Shown: positions 34,892 through 46,204 of the stretch, in pieces
Layout of the letters: each line of letters begins with the position of its first letter
Numbering within the stretch: the stretch's first letter is position 1
From: Cotesia glomerata
Taxonomy: Eukaryota > Arthropoda > Insecta > Hymenoptera > Braconidae
DNA: 64,000 nt
Direction: 5' to 3'
NCBI RefSeq assembly: GCF_020080835.1
Contig: NC_058160.1
Span: 14,757,506 to 14,821,505, forward strand
The notes under the pieces: generated by a model
Database searches by the model: none
Told to the model about the DNA's origin: nothing
Seen by the model: only the letters and a program-made list of their open reading frames with translations
Made by a program: the position numbers and the translations under genes

Positions 34892-35030
34892 AAGTGGTTT
34901 TTTTGGAATAACTTTTAAACGGCTCGATCGATCAACTCCAAAAATTAATCAGCCCTTAACCTTGAAAAACAACGTCAATCACTGCTAATCTGGTCAAAAT
35001 CGGTCGATTCGTTTGAGAGATAGCTCTGAG
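34892..35030 (+). repeat. Dispersed AACTTCCCGC repeat, copy 5, right part
   Basis: It resumes after TTAA with GGAATAACTTTTAAACGG, GATCAACTCCAAAAATTAAT and GTCAAAATCGGTCGATTC, matching the equivalent block at 48.94-49.05 kb. It does not reach the GCGGGAAGTT end. Confidence 0.7.
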
Positions 35031-35041
35031 CAAGCCCTCGT

Positions 35042-35263
35042 GACATTGTCAAATTATTTGGAAACGCAGGTAAGCTCAAAGATTCTTGGACTAGATTAGA
35101 CAGACATACAAACGATACTCTTGTAGGGGGGATAAGTATTATGGCTCAAACAGGTCTTACGGCTGTACCTCCCTGCATGGGCCCCGCTGGTAACTGGTCG
35201 AGTTGTCGTTATATTACCGATCAGGCTAACGCAGTCGTTGAATGGGTTGATACAGTTAACTGA
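35042..35263 (+). other. Short unassigned open reading frame fragment
   Basis: A 73-codon frame from GAC 35042 to TGA 35261-35263 reads with a normal amino-acid mix (GKLKDSWTRLDRHTNDTLVG, PPCMGPAGNWSSCRYITD, VEWVDTVN), unlike the AT-rich noise around it. It has no start Met at its head and begins where the dispersed repeat ends. I do not recognise it; it may be the 3' end of a transduced or inserted gene. Confidence 0.35.
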
Positions 35264-37226
35264 GTACGAGGACAGATTGACATTAAATTGAACTCAATTC
35301 ACATCTGTCCTATGATAGCGTAAATGCTTGAGGGCAGGGTTTTTCCTTGTCTACAAACTTGGCTGTGTATTTCCTACGTGAGGGTAGGACAGATATACGT
35401 GCGTGTATAGCTCTTTTGAGCCCAGGAAACGGCCTCTTTGGAGGTAGGCGAAAACTTCGCCATATATTCTTCTTCGAGAGATAGCGTGAATGAAAGAAAA
35501 CCGAAAAAAAACGAAAAATGTGTTTTTTTCACATAACTTCGACATTTCTTATCGAATCGTTTTTGATGAAACGGAATAATTTTTAGAGCTTAAAAAACTG
35601 CATCGATCGCCGCCTGAAACGTAAAAATCAGTTGATTGGTTCGAGAGATATCCTTGACGAAATATTTGGAAACAAGTGTTTTTTTGGAAACCTAATTATT
35701 TTTTTTTTAACCTTGCTAACAATTACATGTGATCTGAGACTTTAATTTTTACTGGCCAAAGTGTGTATACTATTTCTGCTCGACGTAGTCGAAATGCGGT
35801 CAGAAAGCGCAGCGCTGCGACCAGAAAGTTGCGACTTTCCGGTCGGAGGGCAGAAAAGAAGATTTATTATACTGAGAATTTTATTTTCTTATTTAATATT
35901 GCTGTTATTATTTTTATTATAGATTGAAAAAAGTTTGGAAAATCCAAAAGTGCACGCCTCATAACGCTCATTTATTTTTTGAGAAAAAAATTAATTGTGT
36001 AATTGATTAAAAAAAAAAATTATAATTAAGTAATTTCTTACAGAGTATTTTCTATTTTTTTTTTTAAATATTGACGCCTTTTTTTCTTGTCATATGCGCA
36101 CGCAGTCAAAAAAAATCTAGCTTGATCAAGTGGTGTCATAGTTTTCACGTGACAAATAAGAAAAATTCGTTTGGCTTTGTACGGTTGTATCGTAGTGAAT
36201 TTTTATAAAAATTCAATTACAAAAGAAATACTCAAGTTAGGCCACTGATATGAGATACAGACCCAATTTATCGAATTATTAAATTAATGAAAAAGGCCCG
36301 GTCTCGAAATATCAATTTGTTAAAATATCTAACTTTTAAATGTTTAAATTAGATATCAAAACATTTGTTGATCATGAGTTATAATTATTTTTTATATTTA
36401 TTCACAGACATAGTGAAATTGTACTACTTAAATATTCGTAAATATTATTTATAACGAATAGCAATAATTCAGTCGCTTCAAGATAACTGTTGAAAAAACA
36501 GGATATCGATAAACAATTTTCAATTAGCAACAATTACGCCTCAGTAAAACTTAATGATTAATGCTTAATCCATATACCCATACATCCATATATCTTTGAA
36601 GTCAATTCTTATGTAAATTAAAATTAATTAAAGTTGACCTATAAAGAATTTAAATTATTACTTTCGATTAACCAATATTTTAACAAATATATGAACTTTT
36701 TATTTATGAACTATTTACCTCAAATAGTTCATGTAAAGACAAATTTAATTCTGCGAACATTAACTTCAATCCATTTACCGTTGTGACATTACGGAATGCT
36801 AATATATGATTTATATTATCAAATACATATTCACATCAGACAATCATCAAATTGATAAATTTATAATATTGTTTTGATTTAATATTGAGATATTTTTTTT
36901 AATAATTTTCCTTCGTATGCCGTCACATCTTAGTTTTCTGTAAATAAAAAAGAACGAACAAAAGAAAGTATCATGAAATGTTATTTTTACAATTTATCAT
37001 AAATTTTTTTTATTATTTATTCTTTATATCGATTATATGTAGCTTAGAAATTAAATTTTCAATTTTTTCCATCATTTCCATATAATATTTTTCATTATTT
37101 ATACTTTTTTTTTATATTTAATTAATGTTAATTTTTTTTTAATTTTTTTTATCATAAAAAAATTTTTCTTAATCATTTTTTACATAATTATAATTTTTTT
37201 CCATCAAATGTAACATAAAAACTTAC
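35264..37226. other. Non-coding stretch
   Basis: No gene is supported. A GC-rich patch at 35780-35865 contains near-palindromic AAAGCGCAGCGCTGCG and GCGACTTTCCGGTCGG, probably a transposon fragment. From 36.1 kb to 37.2 kb the sequence is very AT-rich with nothing recognisable. Confidence 0.4.
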
Positions 37227-38020
37227 TTGACAAGTGATTGTCTTTGTGGTAGAGTTTAATTTGCATAAAAATTTCATTGCTTTATCAGATTTGGTGTAAA
37301 ATATCCTAAAAATAAAAATTTTATTAATTTTAATTTATGGCCGTAGAAAAATATAAATAATAATTTAAAACGTTAAAGTGATAAGGAATTAACAAAAATA
37401 AAAAAAATTAAAACCATCATTCACAAAAAAATTTTTTACTTTAACAAAATAAAATTTTACATGTTAAGCTCCATTGTTTCAATCGAAGGTAATATACTTG
37501 TACCATTATTTTTAATCAATGCCGTATAGTGTTCACCATCAATATCTAAGTAGATATATAATTCTTCATTATTTTCTACTGGTGCAATTTTGTGTTTGAA
37601 TCCAATCCTCATGTTTGAAAATTCATTTTTTGTATATATGTTAATAGGTCGTTGTAATAGAGATGAAATTATTATTATGTCTCCTAATTCTGCAAATGTC
37701 CCATCTTTTAAAATTTCATCTATAAATATTATGTTATTCATTTGACCAGGTAAATTATTTAGAAATTTTTGATTTATCATAATATGAGTCGCTTCTAAAG
37801 CTCTCAAACAGTGCATCAGTTTTTCATCACCAATGAGTCAGATAAATACAGCATTATAAAAACAATTACCATGTCCATTGGTTTTAATTGGTGTAAAATG
37901 TTCTCGTAATGTTAAGGGAATATTAACATCTGTATCATAATTTTTAACATCTAATTTATGAATCTTTTTCCTAATAATATTACATAATTTTTTTAAAATC
38001 AACATGTCGTTATCATTCAA
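37227..38020 (-). pseudogene. OTU-type cysteine protease-like gene, partial, with an in-frame TGA
   Basis: On the minus strand the exon from about 38020 contains GHGNCFYNAVF, the Cys-box of OTU deubiquitinases (D/G-x-GNC). It runs on through LMHCLRALEA, IDEILKDGTFAELGDI, INIYTKNE and EHYTALIK, where the His fits the catalytic His box. A TGA (37838-37840) interrupts the frame between NAVFI and LIGDEK. The exon ends at 37461 with a GTAAAA donor. A TTTTTAG acceptor leads to exon 37305-37227 (FYTKSDKAMKF) with a GTAAGT donor; the frame is kept, so more exons follow. The 5' part is lost in the assembly gap at 38047. OTU proteins remove ubiquitin. It may be a decayed gene, a transposon-borne OTU domain, or a read error at the TGA. 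Confidence 0.6.
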
Positions 38021-38046
38021 ATTTTTATTTATTTGTAATTTTTCGT

Positions 38047-38146
38047 NNNNNNNNNNNNNNNNNNNNNNNNNNNNNNNNNNNNNNNNNNNNNNNNNNNNNN
38101 NNNNNNNNNNNNNNNNNNNNNNNNNNNNNNNNNNNNNNNNNNNNNN
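38047..38146. other. Assembly gap, 100 N
   Basis: Exactly 100 undetermined bases suggest a default-size scaffold gap. The OTU exon and the Gypsy pol on either side need not be adjacent in the genome. Confidence 0.95.
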
Positions 38147-39720
38147 TTCAATCCTACTTTCTTCAATCTGTCAGCAAACTTTTCGTATTTCTGGCGGTGT
38201 TCCTCCAGCGATCTTCCATATATTACTCCATCGTCCATGTATACGAATAATAACTCCCCCTGTAAGCCTGATAACACGCACTCCATGGTACCCTGGAATG
38301 TTGGTGGAGCTCCTTTAAGTCCCATTGCCATTCTTTTATAATGATAGTGACCCATTGGAACCGAGAATGCTGTTTTATGTTTATCTTCTTCTGCCAATGG
38401 AATCTGATGAAATCCTGAGTCGAGATCGAAGACCGAAAAATACGTAGCGCCACCAAGTTGGTCAAGTATGTCTCGAATATCAGGTAGCGGGTATGAGTTC
38501 GGAATTGTTTTGTCATTTAATTTGCAAAAATCTATCACCAGCCTCCAATTTTTTGATCCGTCGGGTTTTGGTTTCTTGGGCACAATCCATACAGGCGAAC
38601 TATATGGTGAATCGGAAGGTTCGATTATATCGGCATCCAGCATGCCTTGTATTTGTGATTTTAGTTCGTTTTTTAAATTATGAGGCATTCGGTATTGTTT
38701 AACATTTATTGGGATATCGTCAGTCGTCCGTATTCTGTGTGGTGGTACTTTTGCTGCTTGAAGTTTCTCCCCAGGTAGTATGTATATGTCAGGCTCGTAC
38801 CAAATATTTTGACGTACCATTTCTAATTCTTCCTCCCCAAGGTGTTCTGTTGGTATAATCTCAAGTATTTTGTCTGCTCGTTCTTGCCTCGTCTCCTCAT
38901 TCGCACCTTCCTCGTAAACGCTATGTATCGTTGCTTCGTTTAATTTCTCTTCAAATTTTCCAACCTCCAGGTACGGCACTGTAAATATGTGTTCCTCATC
39001 TGTTGTGTTGTAAGCATACATGCATGCTACCCCGTTGTTGACAGCCACGACTGCATCTCCCAGATAAACGCCAGGTGCTATGTCGCATCGCGGAATGTAC
39101 CCCTCTTTTTCAGCATTGATCACCTTGACATGTACCAGATGCGCGCATCTCCTAAGTATTCTGATGATCTCTTCTTGGAATTTAAAGTTTTTATTGCCAA
39201 GAGTTAAATTTTTGTTTTTGAAGTCGATCTTCACTTCTTGCTCTCCCAAGAAGGGTAACCCCAGGATTCCGTCTTCTTTTAGGTTGAATTCATCCCCTAC
39301 GACATCGAAGATGGTTGTTCGGCCTTCGATTTCTAATTTCACCTGTCCTAAACTTATAACTGCTTCTAATGTGATTCCTTGGAGTTTCGTTCTCTTTGAT
39401 CGGTCGATTTTTGCCTCTGTTCCCAGCGTGCTGTCCCTAATAAGGTTTATTTCTGCCCCAGTGTCTATTAAAAATGTTGCTTTTCCACCCTTAACTTCCT
39501 TCGCATTGAATTTTATTTTTGTATGTATTTTCCCATATAGTTTAATATTTTTCTCTCTTAGCTTACGTTCGCTGTTTTCCGAGGTTTTTGAGTCGGCCGT
39601 TTCAGCGGGGGATATTGCTGCCCCGGCCTTCTCTAGTTTAAATGGCTTGTGTTATACATTTGTTCTTGTTGACCTTGGTTCTGTTGATACTGTCTTTGTT
39701 GTGGTTGTTGCTGCCACTAG
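38147..39720 (-). CDS. Gypsy-type pol: protease and reverse transcriptase (partial)
   Basis: The pol frame overlaps or abuts the gag end near 39.72 kb in another frame, consistent with a frameshift fusion. A retropepsin-like active site (FLIDTGAEINL) lies at about 39.48 kb with its catalytic Asp intact. The RT shows WRLVIDFCKLNDKT, SVFDLDSGFHQIPL, MGLKGAPPTFQ and the catalytic box VYMDDGVIYG. The Gly after the DD pair is unusual for Gypsy elements. No stop is seen from the protease to the gap, where the frame is lost. The product would copy the element RNA inside particles. Confidence 0.8.
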
Positions 39721-40844
39721 TTCTGAGGTAGTCGTTGTCTTTGTTGCCAAGATTGTTGTTGATACTGCGGGCTCATTGATCCATCTCTTCGGTTGTCTAC
39801 TGGTTGTTGCTGCCATTGATTTCTTCTGTTCTGATAATTGTTGCCTCTTCCTTGTCCCCTGTAGTTACCTTGATATCCTTGACCCCTGTAGTTACCTTGA
39901 TATCCTTGACCGGCTTGATTATTATTGACATAGTAATTGTTACCATACGACCTCCTGTTATCGAAATTACTGGCATTATCGTGGTTGTTGTTCTTGCACA
40001 GTTGTCCGGTTCCTCGAAGGTTGTGTGCTCCTCGCCGTACTTGCTGCCGTCTCTCATTTTGATCTGGACAATTACGTATAAAATGTCCTGGCTCTCCGCA
40101 TCCATAACATTTTGGGCCACCTTGGTCAATATTAGCTGCATCGTTCGTAACGGTGAATACTAGTGGTTCCTCTCCGACTGATTCCCTGTTGGATTTCTTC
40201 GTTGAGTTCTCGGCCTGCAATTCTTCCCCATATGTTGCCAACCTGATTCTAGCGTGGTCTCTTTCTCTGTGGCGAACTCTGTCCTCTCTTAATTTATTCA
40301 TTGCCACTTTCAATGCATCTGTAAGGTTCCTAGGTTTCTGGGTGGAAACTGCAAATGATAGCTGCGGTGTGAGACCTACAATAAATGTTTCCAGGGCCGC
40401 TGCATTTAAATCATTATTTCGATATTGTTTTTGGTCCGCTGTAAGTGTACTCCTGTCGATTTTGTTAGCTGCCTGACTTCTCATACTTTCTAAACGTGCC
40501 CCGAATCTTGCTACGCTCTCATTCTCCTCCTGCAATAATTTTGTTAGTCGACTTAATATTGCGAAGAAGTCTTCGGTACGCCCAAAATTTTGTCGTAATT
40601 TTTCTATGACTGCGTCGATTGTCCGAGCTGTCTTCATGACTGTCCTCATGCTGCCTACTGCAACGCCTGAAAGTCTAGACGCTAATTCAAAAATGAAGGT
40701 TTCTTCATCCCCATCCTTTAGCCTAGGGGTACAGTATTCAATGGCGTTGATAAATGGTTTGACATCACCTTCTCCTGAAAATACTGGGATGTGTCTCGTG
40801 AGTGATATGATGCGCTTCAACCGGGCTTCTTCTGTCTCCACCAT
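39717..40844 (-). CDS. Gypsy-type gag with CCHC zinc knuckle
   Basis: The start chosen is the ATG at 40844, which has an ACCATGG context; an in-frame GTG lies three codons earlier and the frame is open upstream to about 41.08 kb without an ATG. The N-terminal two-thirds is a capsid-like helical region (ARLKRIISLTRHIPVFSGEG, then a Lys/Arg-rich stretch). A single CCHC knuckle reads CYGCGEPGHFIRNC. After it comes a Gln/Asn/Gly/Arg-rich tail with repeated GYQGNYRGQ. Gag packages the element RNA. Confidence 0.8.
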   Translation of the reverse strand: MVETEEARLKRIISLTRHIPVFSGEGDVKPFINAIEYCTPRLKDGDEETFIFELASRLSGVAVGSMRTVMKTARTIDAVIEKLRQNFGRTEDFFAILSRLTKLLQEENESVARFGARLESMRSQAANKIDRSTLTADQKQYRNNDLNAAALETFIVGLTPQLSFAVSTQKPRNLTDALKVAMNKLREDRVRHRERDHARIRLATYGEELQAENSTKKSNRESVGEEPLVFTVTNDAANIDQGGPKCYGCGEPGHFIRNCPDQNERRQQVRRGAHNLRGTGQLCKNNNHDNASNFDNRRSYGNNYYVNNNQAGQGYQGNYRGQGYQGNYRGQGRGNNYQNRRNQWQQQPVDNRRDGSMSPQYQQQSWQQRQRLPQN

Positions 40845-41067
40845 GGTCGTCACTGGTTCTCCTGATAATTCTTCTTCTGATTCGTCGTCTAGGACACCGT
40901 TCGTCGAACCGTTCTCTAATGTCCGTTCGTTTATTAGTGCGTCAAATGAAAGGTCGTCAAGAGCAATGTCGGAATTTTCAGAACTAGGGGTGGAGTTGTG
41001 TGATTCGTTATCGCGCCACCCGTCGAACCACGCCTGCCGATCCTCGTCACCGGCTTCTTTTATATGA

Positions 41068-41418
41068 TCAATTTTTGCGACTTACCTCAGTGTCAAGATG
41101 CTCAATTGAATTGTAATCTGCATTTACTGTTTCCCTGTGCCCTCTAAAATGATTGGTCGGCCTTCCTATTTCCTCGGAGCCCTGCTGATGACGCGTTCTT
41201 TTGTTGCTGGCTGTTAATTTATCCTCTGCGTGGCTTGTGTTCCTCTCCCTTGTAGTAGCTGCTTCTATTTCTTTATTTCTTTCTTTTCTGGAGACACTTG
41301 TTTGACCTCTCTCTCTCTTTTTCACTTTATTTTCTTGTTTCACTGAATTTCTTATTTTTTCGGGGACACTTGTTTTAATTACTTTTCTTATTCCAGTTAC
41401 CTTATTTCTTAATTGCAC
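41068..41418 (-). other. Leader ORF ending at a strong splice-donor-like site
   Basis: A basic, Lys/Glu/Arg-rich 116-codon frame lies between the leader repeats and gag. Near its end it contains GAG|GTAAGTCG, a near-consensus 5' splice site, about 240 bases before the gag ATG. Envelope-bearing insect Gypsy elements make a spliced env RNA, so a donor here would be of interest, but env itself is not in the window. Coding status is doubtful. Confidence 0.35.
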
Positions 41419-41509
41419 TTTACTTCAATTCTTCCTATTTCAATTAATTTCCTATTTCAATAACTTTCCTTATTATCTCACTTTCCTATGTAAATTATTC
41501 TTCTTTTTC

Positions 41510-42130
41510 TTGATTCCTTTTCTCTATTTCACTTATTTTCCTTATTTCAATTCACTTTTCCTATTTTCAATAATTCTTCTTTTTTTTCTGGATTACTTTT
41601 TCTATTTCACTTATTTTTCTTGTTTCAATTCACTTTTCCTATTTTCAATAATTCTTCTTTTTTCTGGATTACTTTTTCTATTTCACTTATTTTTCCTGTT
41701 TCAATTCACTTTTCCTATTTTCAATAATTCTTCTTTTTTTCTGGATTACTTTTTCTATTTCACTTATTTTTCTTGTTTCAATTCACTTTTCCTATTTTCA
41801 ATAATTCTTCTTTTTTCTGGATTACTTTTTCTATTTCACTTATTTTTCCTGTTTCAATTCACTTTTCCTATTTTCAATTATTCTTCTTTTTTTTTCAATT
41901 CACTTTTCAATTTCAATTATCTTCTTTATTTCAATTCACTTTTTCATTTTCAATTATCTTCTTTATTTCAATTCACTTTTTCATTTTCAATTATCTTCTT
42001 TTTTCAATTCACTTTTTCATTTCAATTATCTTCTTTATTTCAATTCACTTTTTCATTTTCAATTATCTTCTTTTTTTCAATTCACTTTTTCATTTTCAAT
42101 TATCTTCTTTTTTCAATTCGTTTTTGAATT
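41510..42130. repeat. Minisatellite in the Gypsy leader: ~77-bp then ~45-bp units
   Basis: CTGGATTACTTTTTCTATTT recurs at 41587, 41664, 41741 and 41818 (period ~77). From about 41.89 kb a shorter unit, TTCAATTCACTTTTTCATTT with AATTATCTTCTT, repeats until 42.12 kb. It is pyrimidine-rich on the plus strand and lies between the primer-binding site and gag. The long open frames through it are artefacts. Confidence 0.8.
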
Positions 42131-42256
42131 TCTTCAATAACTCTTACTTTTATACCCGGGTATTTCCTAGAGTTCTCAGTTTTTCCGATTTCTGGGTACT
42201 CACCACTAAATTTTCCGCACAATTCACTTCACTCAATTCACTTAGCTGGGCGACAA

Positions 42257-42271
42257 CCACGTTGGGCGCCA
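42257..42271 (-). promoter_or_regulatory. Primer-binding site of the Gypsy-type element
   Basis: On the minus strand the sequence after the LTR end (CGTAACA) is GAAAAAT then TGGCGCCCAACGTGG. The TGG start complementary to a tRNA 3' CCA end, just inside the 5' LTR, identifies it. The exact tRNA was not determined. Confidence 0.75.
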
Positions 42272-42278
42272 ATTTTTC

Positions 42279-43080
42279 TGTTACGTGTGAGCCTACACCT
42301 GGTTATTTACCTGTCACGTAAACAGACCTCCGGACTAGCTCAGTGTCTCACTGAAAAATATTTAGATGTTGATAAGAGGGTGGGTCGCGCAGTGAATGAA
42401 GAATACTCATGAATTGCGGTACTAATTGTTTATTGGGCGTCCCCAAAGCATGGGAGTTGCCCGAAATGGCCCTGAGAGTCTCTTTTACAAACTAATTCTA
42501 TTTATGAAAGCAAATCTAATCCAGTACAATAATCCATTTGATGCAATACTTTTGATTCTATAACTGAGAGAGAGATGGGACAGCAACGAGAATGAGAGTC
42601 TTAGGAGACAATTAATCACGATGCAAGACAACTTGGACTCGACATAGATTCGGACAGACTAAACGACTGACTGATTACAAGAGGCCGCTCCTCCTGAAGG
42701 TCCCAGGTTTATGTAACCTCGGTCGCGGATGCCGCCAAACACCTGTATCACTGCGCGGAACTTGTATTATTCCGCGGTTGAACTCAGATTATTCCACCCT
42801 GAGGAACTAGGTGGTTATTGTCAAGTTCCTTAGTCAGCAGAAAATGGTATCAAGGCACCGAAAGCGGTTCCCTGTGCTAGAGTACCTGTTCGCTCGGTTC
42901 CCATGAGAAAGCGTCTCCTCAGCAACACGTGCAAGCAGCGATTCTCGGTAACCAGAGTCAGGCTAGAAATACAACGAAAATTCGGTGTCTAATTCAGGTG
43001 GGCAAGTTGGCCCATCGATTTGTAGAAAATATATATAGAATATCATAATATTGACGGGAGGGTAGGCCCACCCGTCACAT
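42279..43080 (-). repeat. 5' LTR of the Gypsy-type element (~800 bp)
   Basis: This block, from TGTTACGTGTGAGCCTACAC to CCCACCCGTCACAT on the plus strand, recurs as a solo copy at 52698-53469 with few differences. This copy is about 30 bases longer because of an AT-rich stretch near 43030-43060. It sits directly before the primer-binding site, in the correct orientation. Confidence 0.9.
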
Positions 43081-43723
43081 TGGATAACTTTTCTTTTATC
43101 AGTCAGTCCTTTTTTTCTTCCTACTTTTAGCGGTTTGCTCGAAAAATTAAAAGAAAATATATTTTTTCAAAAACTGTACTTCTCCTGACGACTCCTACTA
43201 GTTAACCAGTGCGAGTTACACAAAAAAACTCCGAGGCTATTTTGAAGAGCGTGAAATTCCCCACAAAGTCCATCAAACCGATTTGCAATATTGTAAAAGC
43301 CGGGTAAGCATTAGAAATTTGAAAGAAAAAAGATTTTTTTACATGCATTTTGAATAGTAAAACTTTAATATTAAATTATAAGTACTTAAAACTAATATTA
43401 AGGGCTCAGACTTGGTGAGAATTTTTTTTTATATATTTAGATTAATATTTTGCATGAGCAGCGAAAAAAAAAAATTTTTGCGAAAATGAACCATCCTTAT
43501 AGTTACATATGTAGATAAAAATTCAATTAACCATTAGAGTATTTATGTTTTTCAATTAAAATTTTTTAATATAATAAAATCGTCATGCAAAAACAAATGA
43601 AACGAATCCAGCTGTCAATATACTAATAAACTAAAACTTAGGCTTATAAAATAAATACATTCCGGGAAATATTCATTCAGAACGAGGTGATCAATTAATA
43701 TTAATTAATTATTCAAATTGACA
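43081..43723. other. Non-coding stretch upstream of the OB-fold gene
   Basis: It is AT-rich with no recognisable gene. The proximal promoter of the gene starting at 43724 should lie here, but I see no clear core-promoter motif beyond AT-rich tracts. Confidence 0.4.
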
Positions 43724-45358
43724 ATGTCAAAAAAAGTTCAAAAAAGTGGTCTGGGAAATAAGAATTCAAATGATAATTCTGCTGACGAGAAAATTAATTT
43801 GTTTACATCTGAATTTTTAAAATCGATTAAGCCATTTTCACCAACAATGTGAGTAAAAAATTTTTTATTTAATTGATCAAAACATAAAAATATTATTCAT
43901 AGTAAGAATAATATATTAACGTCTATAATTGACTAAAAATTAACAAATTAAGAAAATAAAAATATAATGAAAATAAAATCAAAGAGTATTCAGTTAAAAA
44001 TGAGAATAAAATTAATACTTTAAAAATAATAGATTCTTAAAAAAATAATGAAATATTATTGTTATTTATAGAGAAATTATTGGAATTATTATCAAAATTG
44101 TAGCACCCAGAAAAGTATTCATAACAAAAGTACAAAAAGAATGTACGGTTTTCAAATTTGTTATAAAAAATAATAAAAGTGATAAAGTTCAAGTAACATC
44201 GTGGGAAGATGACATCGAACGCATTAATGATATAAAAATCGGCTCTGTATAAATTTTTCTATAATTACACTCGAACAATTTCATTAAATTATTAATTTAT
44301 TTATAAATCTTCTATTAATACATAATATTCATGTTTTACTATAGGTAATTCATATAGATGGATCCTATTCAAAAACGATCGACGAAAGAGGTATTAAATA
44401 TAATGATGGGACTGTTCCAATTGAATTAATAATTCAATCGAATACTAAAATATCGATCCTAAGAGAGCATATATTGAATGAAGAAGTAGACGACGAAACG
44501 GTGGACTACCCCTTAGTTGATCTTGCGAATTGTTTTCAACATTTAAACAAAAAGATTCGTGCGTATCATTTTTATTATTCACAACAAATTTATAAAAAAA
44601 AATTATGCATGAACAAAAAAAATAATTTACTATTGATCAAATACTTTTTTTATTCAAATAATATTTTTATAAATGAAAATTATTTTAATTAAAATAAGAG
44701 ATTCCTAAATTAAAAAAATTTTCTTGACAAACAAAACAATTTTTTCTACACTGAAATATAATCGGTCATAATTTGAATTTTTTTTGGTTCAAGTAAACAT
44801 TTTGTTTTCATGTAGAAAATCAAATTAAATAAAATAAATATTAACTATTTTAATTATATAATTAGAATCCTGTAAAACTTTAAACTGAAAATTATCTTTT
44901 ATTATTACTATAGTGATAAATTTATATTTTCAAAAAAATTTTAGGTCTCCAGCTTTATATAAAAACTAATTTTGACATAATTAGAAATCAAAAAACAAAC
45001 ATCAATTCTTGCTGCGGATCTCTAGTAGATAAGTTCAAGTGGAAAATTGAAGCAAAAATTATTAATTTTGAAATTCCGTTTACCAACCACCTCACAAAAG
45101 GTCAACATGTTGAAGTTATTGGTATCATTGATACCTCTTATCGTGAGTGATTCAATATTAATTAACAGTTGAAATAAAAATATCGTAGGTTTAATTTTGA
45201 ATTTTTTAGATCATACCACTGTCAATATTCAATCATTAAAGGACATAAAAAAAATCGACGATAATGTAATGTCATTATTTGAGCTTATCGAAGCCAACAA
45301 AAATGTCATTATTGATCCTGATAATGAATTGAAAAACAAAAAATTAAAAAGTGATTAA
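43724..45358 (+). CDS. RPA-like OB-fold protein, gene 1 (five exons, 286 aa)
   Basis: Exons 43724-43848, 44072-44246, 44345-44558, 44945-45142 and 45210-45358 all have GT-AG introns and join into one open frame of 287 codons. The N terminus (MSKKVQKSG) is polar. Residues ~42-150 look like an OB-fold of RPA70 type: EIIGIIIKIVAP, TVFKFVIKNN, VQVTSWEDD, IGSVIHIDG, ELIIQSNTKIS. A second OB-like unit spans ~172-260: WKIEAKIINFEIPF, KGQHVEVIGIID, TVNIQSLKDIKKID. It is far shorter than RPA70 (about 600 aa) and lacks a clear zinc-finger module. RPA-type folds bind single-stranded DNA or telomere-like ends, so a nucleic-acid-binding role is inferred. The similarity to gene 2 includes exon lengths and phases. 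The function is not known. Confidence 0.75.
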
Positions 45359-45556
45359 CTTTTTTTTTTAGGATGATTTAATTACTACTGAAGAAGATAC
45401 GGTTTTAATATTCAAAATGTTTAATTTTTAATTACTTATTTTGTATAATTTTATTAAAAAATCTTTACTTAAATTGATAAACAAATCATTAGTCGAATTT
45501 TGTGAAATAATCTTTTCCCTTAATGTTGATATTTTCATACCAGACTCTGTGATTCT

Positions 45557-46204
45557 ACACAGAAAGAAAAATTTCTTGACTGGAGAACAAAATTCTTGGC
45601 TTAAGAAAATTTTTGGGTGCCTGAAGGAAGACCGAAGTTGTGTTGGCCGAAGTAAAATTTTTTTTTTAATTCTATTCTTGGAGGAAGTAATTTTTTCTTA
45701 ATTCAAATTATCATAAATACTTGATACAATTAATTTTTATATTTGATCAATATTTTTAGATACTTTAAGGAAGCAGCGCCACCTGCTTTAGCTAAGCTTG
45801 AATATTTGATACCCATTTTATATTATTTTAGCGTGCAATTATACATATTGAATAAAAAAAAATGATTCAGTGTTATTTGATCTTCCCATTTGACATGTTA
45901 ATCAATAAAAATTTACTTCTATCGAGATATTTAATTTTTTAGAGCAAAAGAGAAATTTTCTCAAGACGAAAAAATTTACTTTTATCAAGAACTAAATTTT
46001 TTGGAGCAAGAAGCTGAATTTTCTCAAAACAAGAAGATTTTCTTTTTTTAAATAAATTTTCTTGGATCAAGATACGAAGCGAGAGAATTAATTTTGTAGG
46101 AATAAGTGAAATTTCTTGTGTTAGAAAAAAATTTTTTTTTCGCCCAAGAAAATAATTAGGAAGAAAAATATTTTCTTGGCTCAAGTGAACCTTTTTTTCT
46201 GTGT
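45557..46204. mobile_element. ~650-bp MITE with ACACAGAAA ends
   Basis: The left end ACACAGAAAGAAAAA is matched inverted by TTTTTTTCTGTGT at the right. The interior is built of degenerate TTTTCTTG / CAAGAAAA motifs, with no coding capacity. A (GTA)n tract, 46204-46228, follows. It lies between the two OB-fold genes. Confidence 0.55.

Larger units (their letters stand above)
38147..43080 (-). mobile_element. Gypsy-type LTR retroelement, 5' LTR to RT, cut by the gap
   Basis: Read on the minus strand: 5' LTR (43080-42279), primer-binding site, a repetitive leader, gag with one zinc knuckle, then protease and reverse transcriptase up to the gap. The RT is closest in my reading to the insect 17.6/297/gypsy group. 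RNase H, integrase, any env and the 3' LTR are missing. The frames present are largely open, so this copy is younger than the one at 19-24 kb. Confidence 0.85.

Noticed and set aside
39080..39928. 282-codon plus-strand frame opposite pol/gag
   Set aside because: It is the shadow of the minus-strand protease/gag coding region, with no motif of its own.
41510..42321. Long plus-strand Phe/Ser/Ile-rich open frames (205 and 182 codons)
   Set aside because: They are translations of the pyrimidine-rich leader minisatellite of the minus-strand Gypsy-type element.
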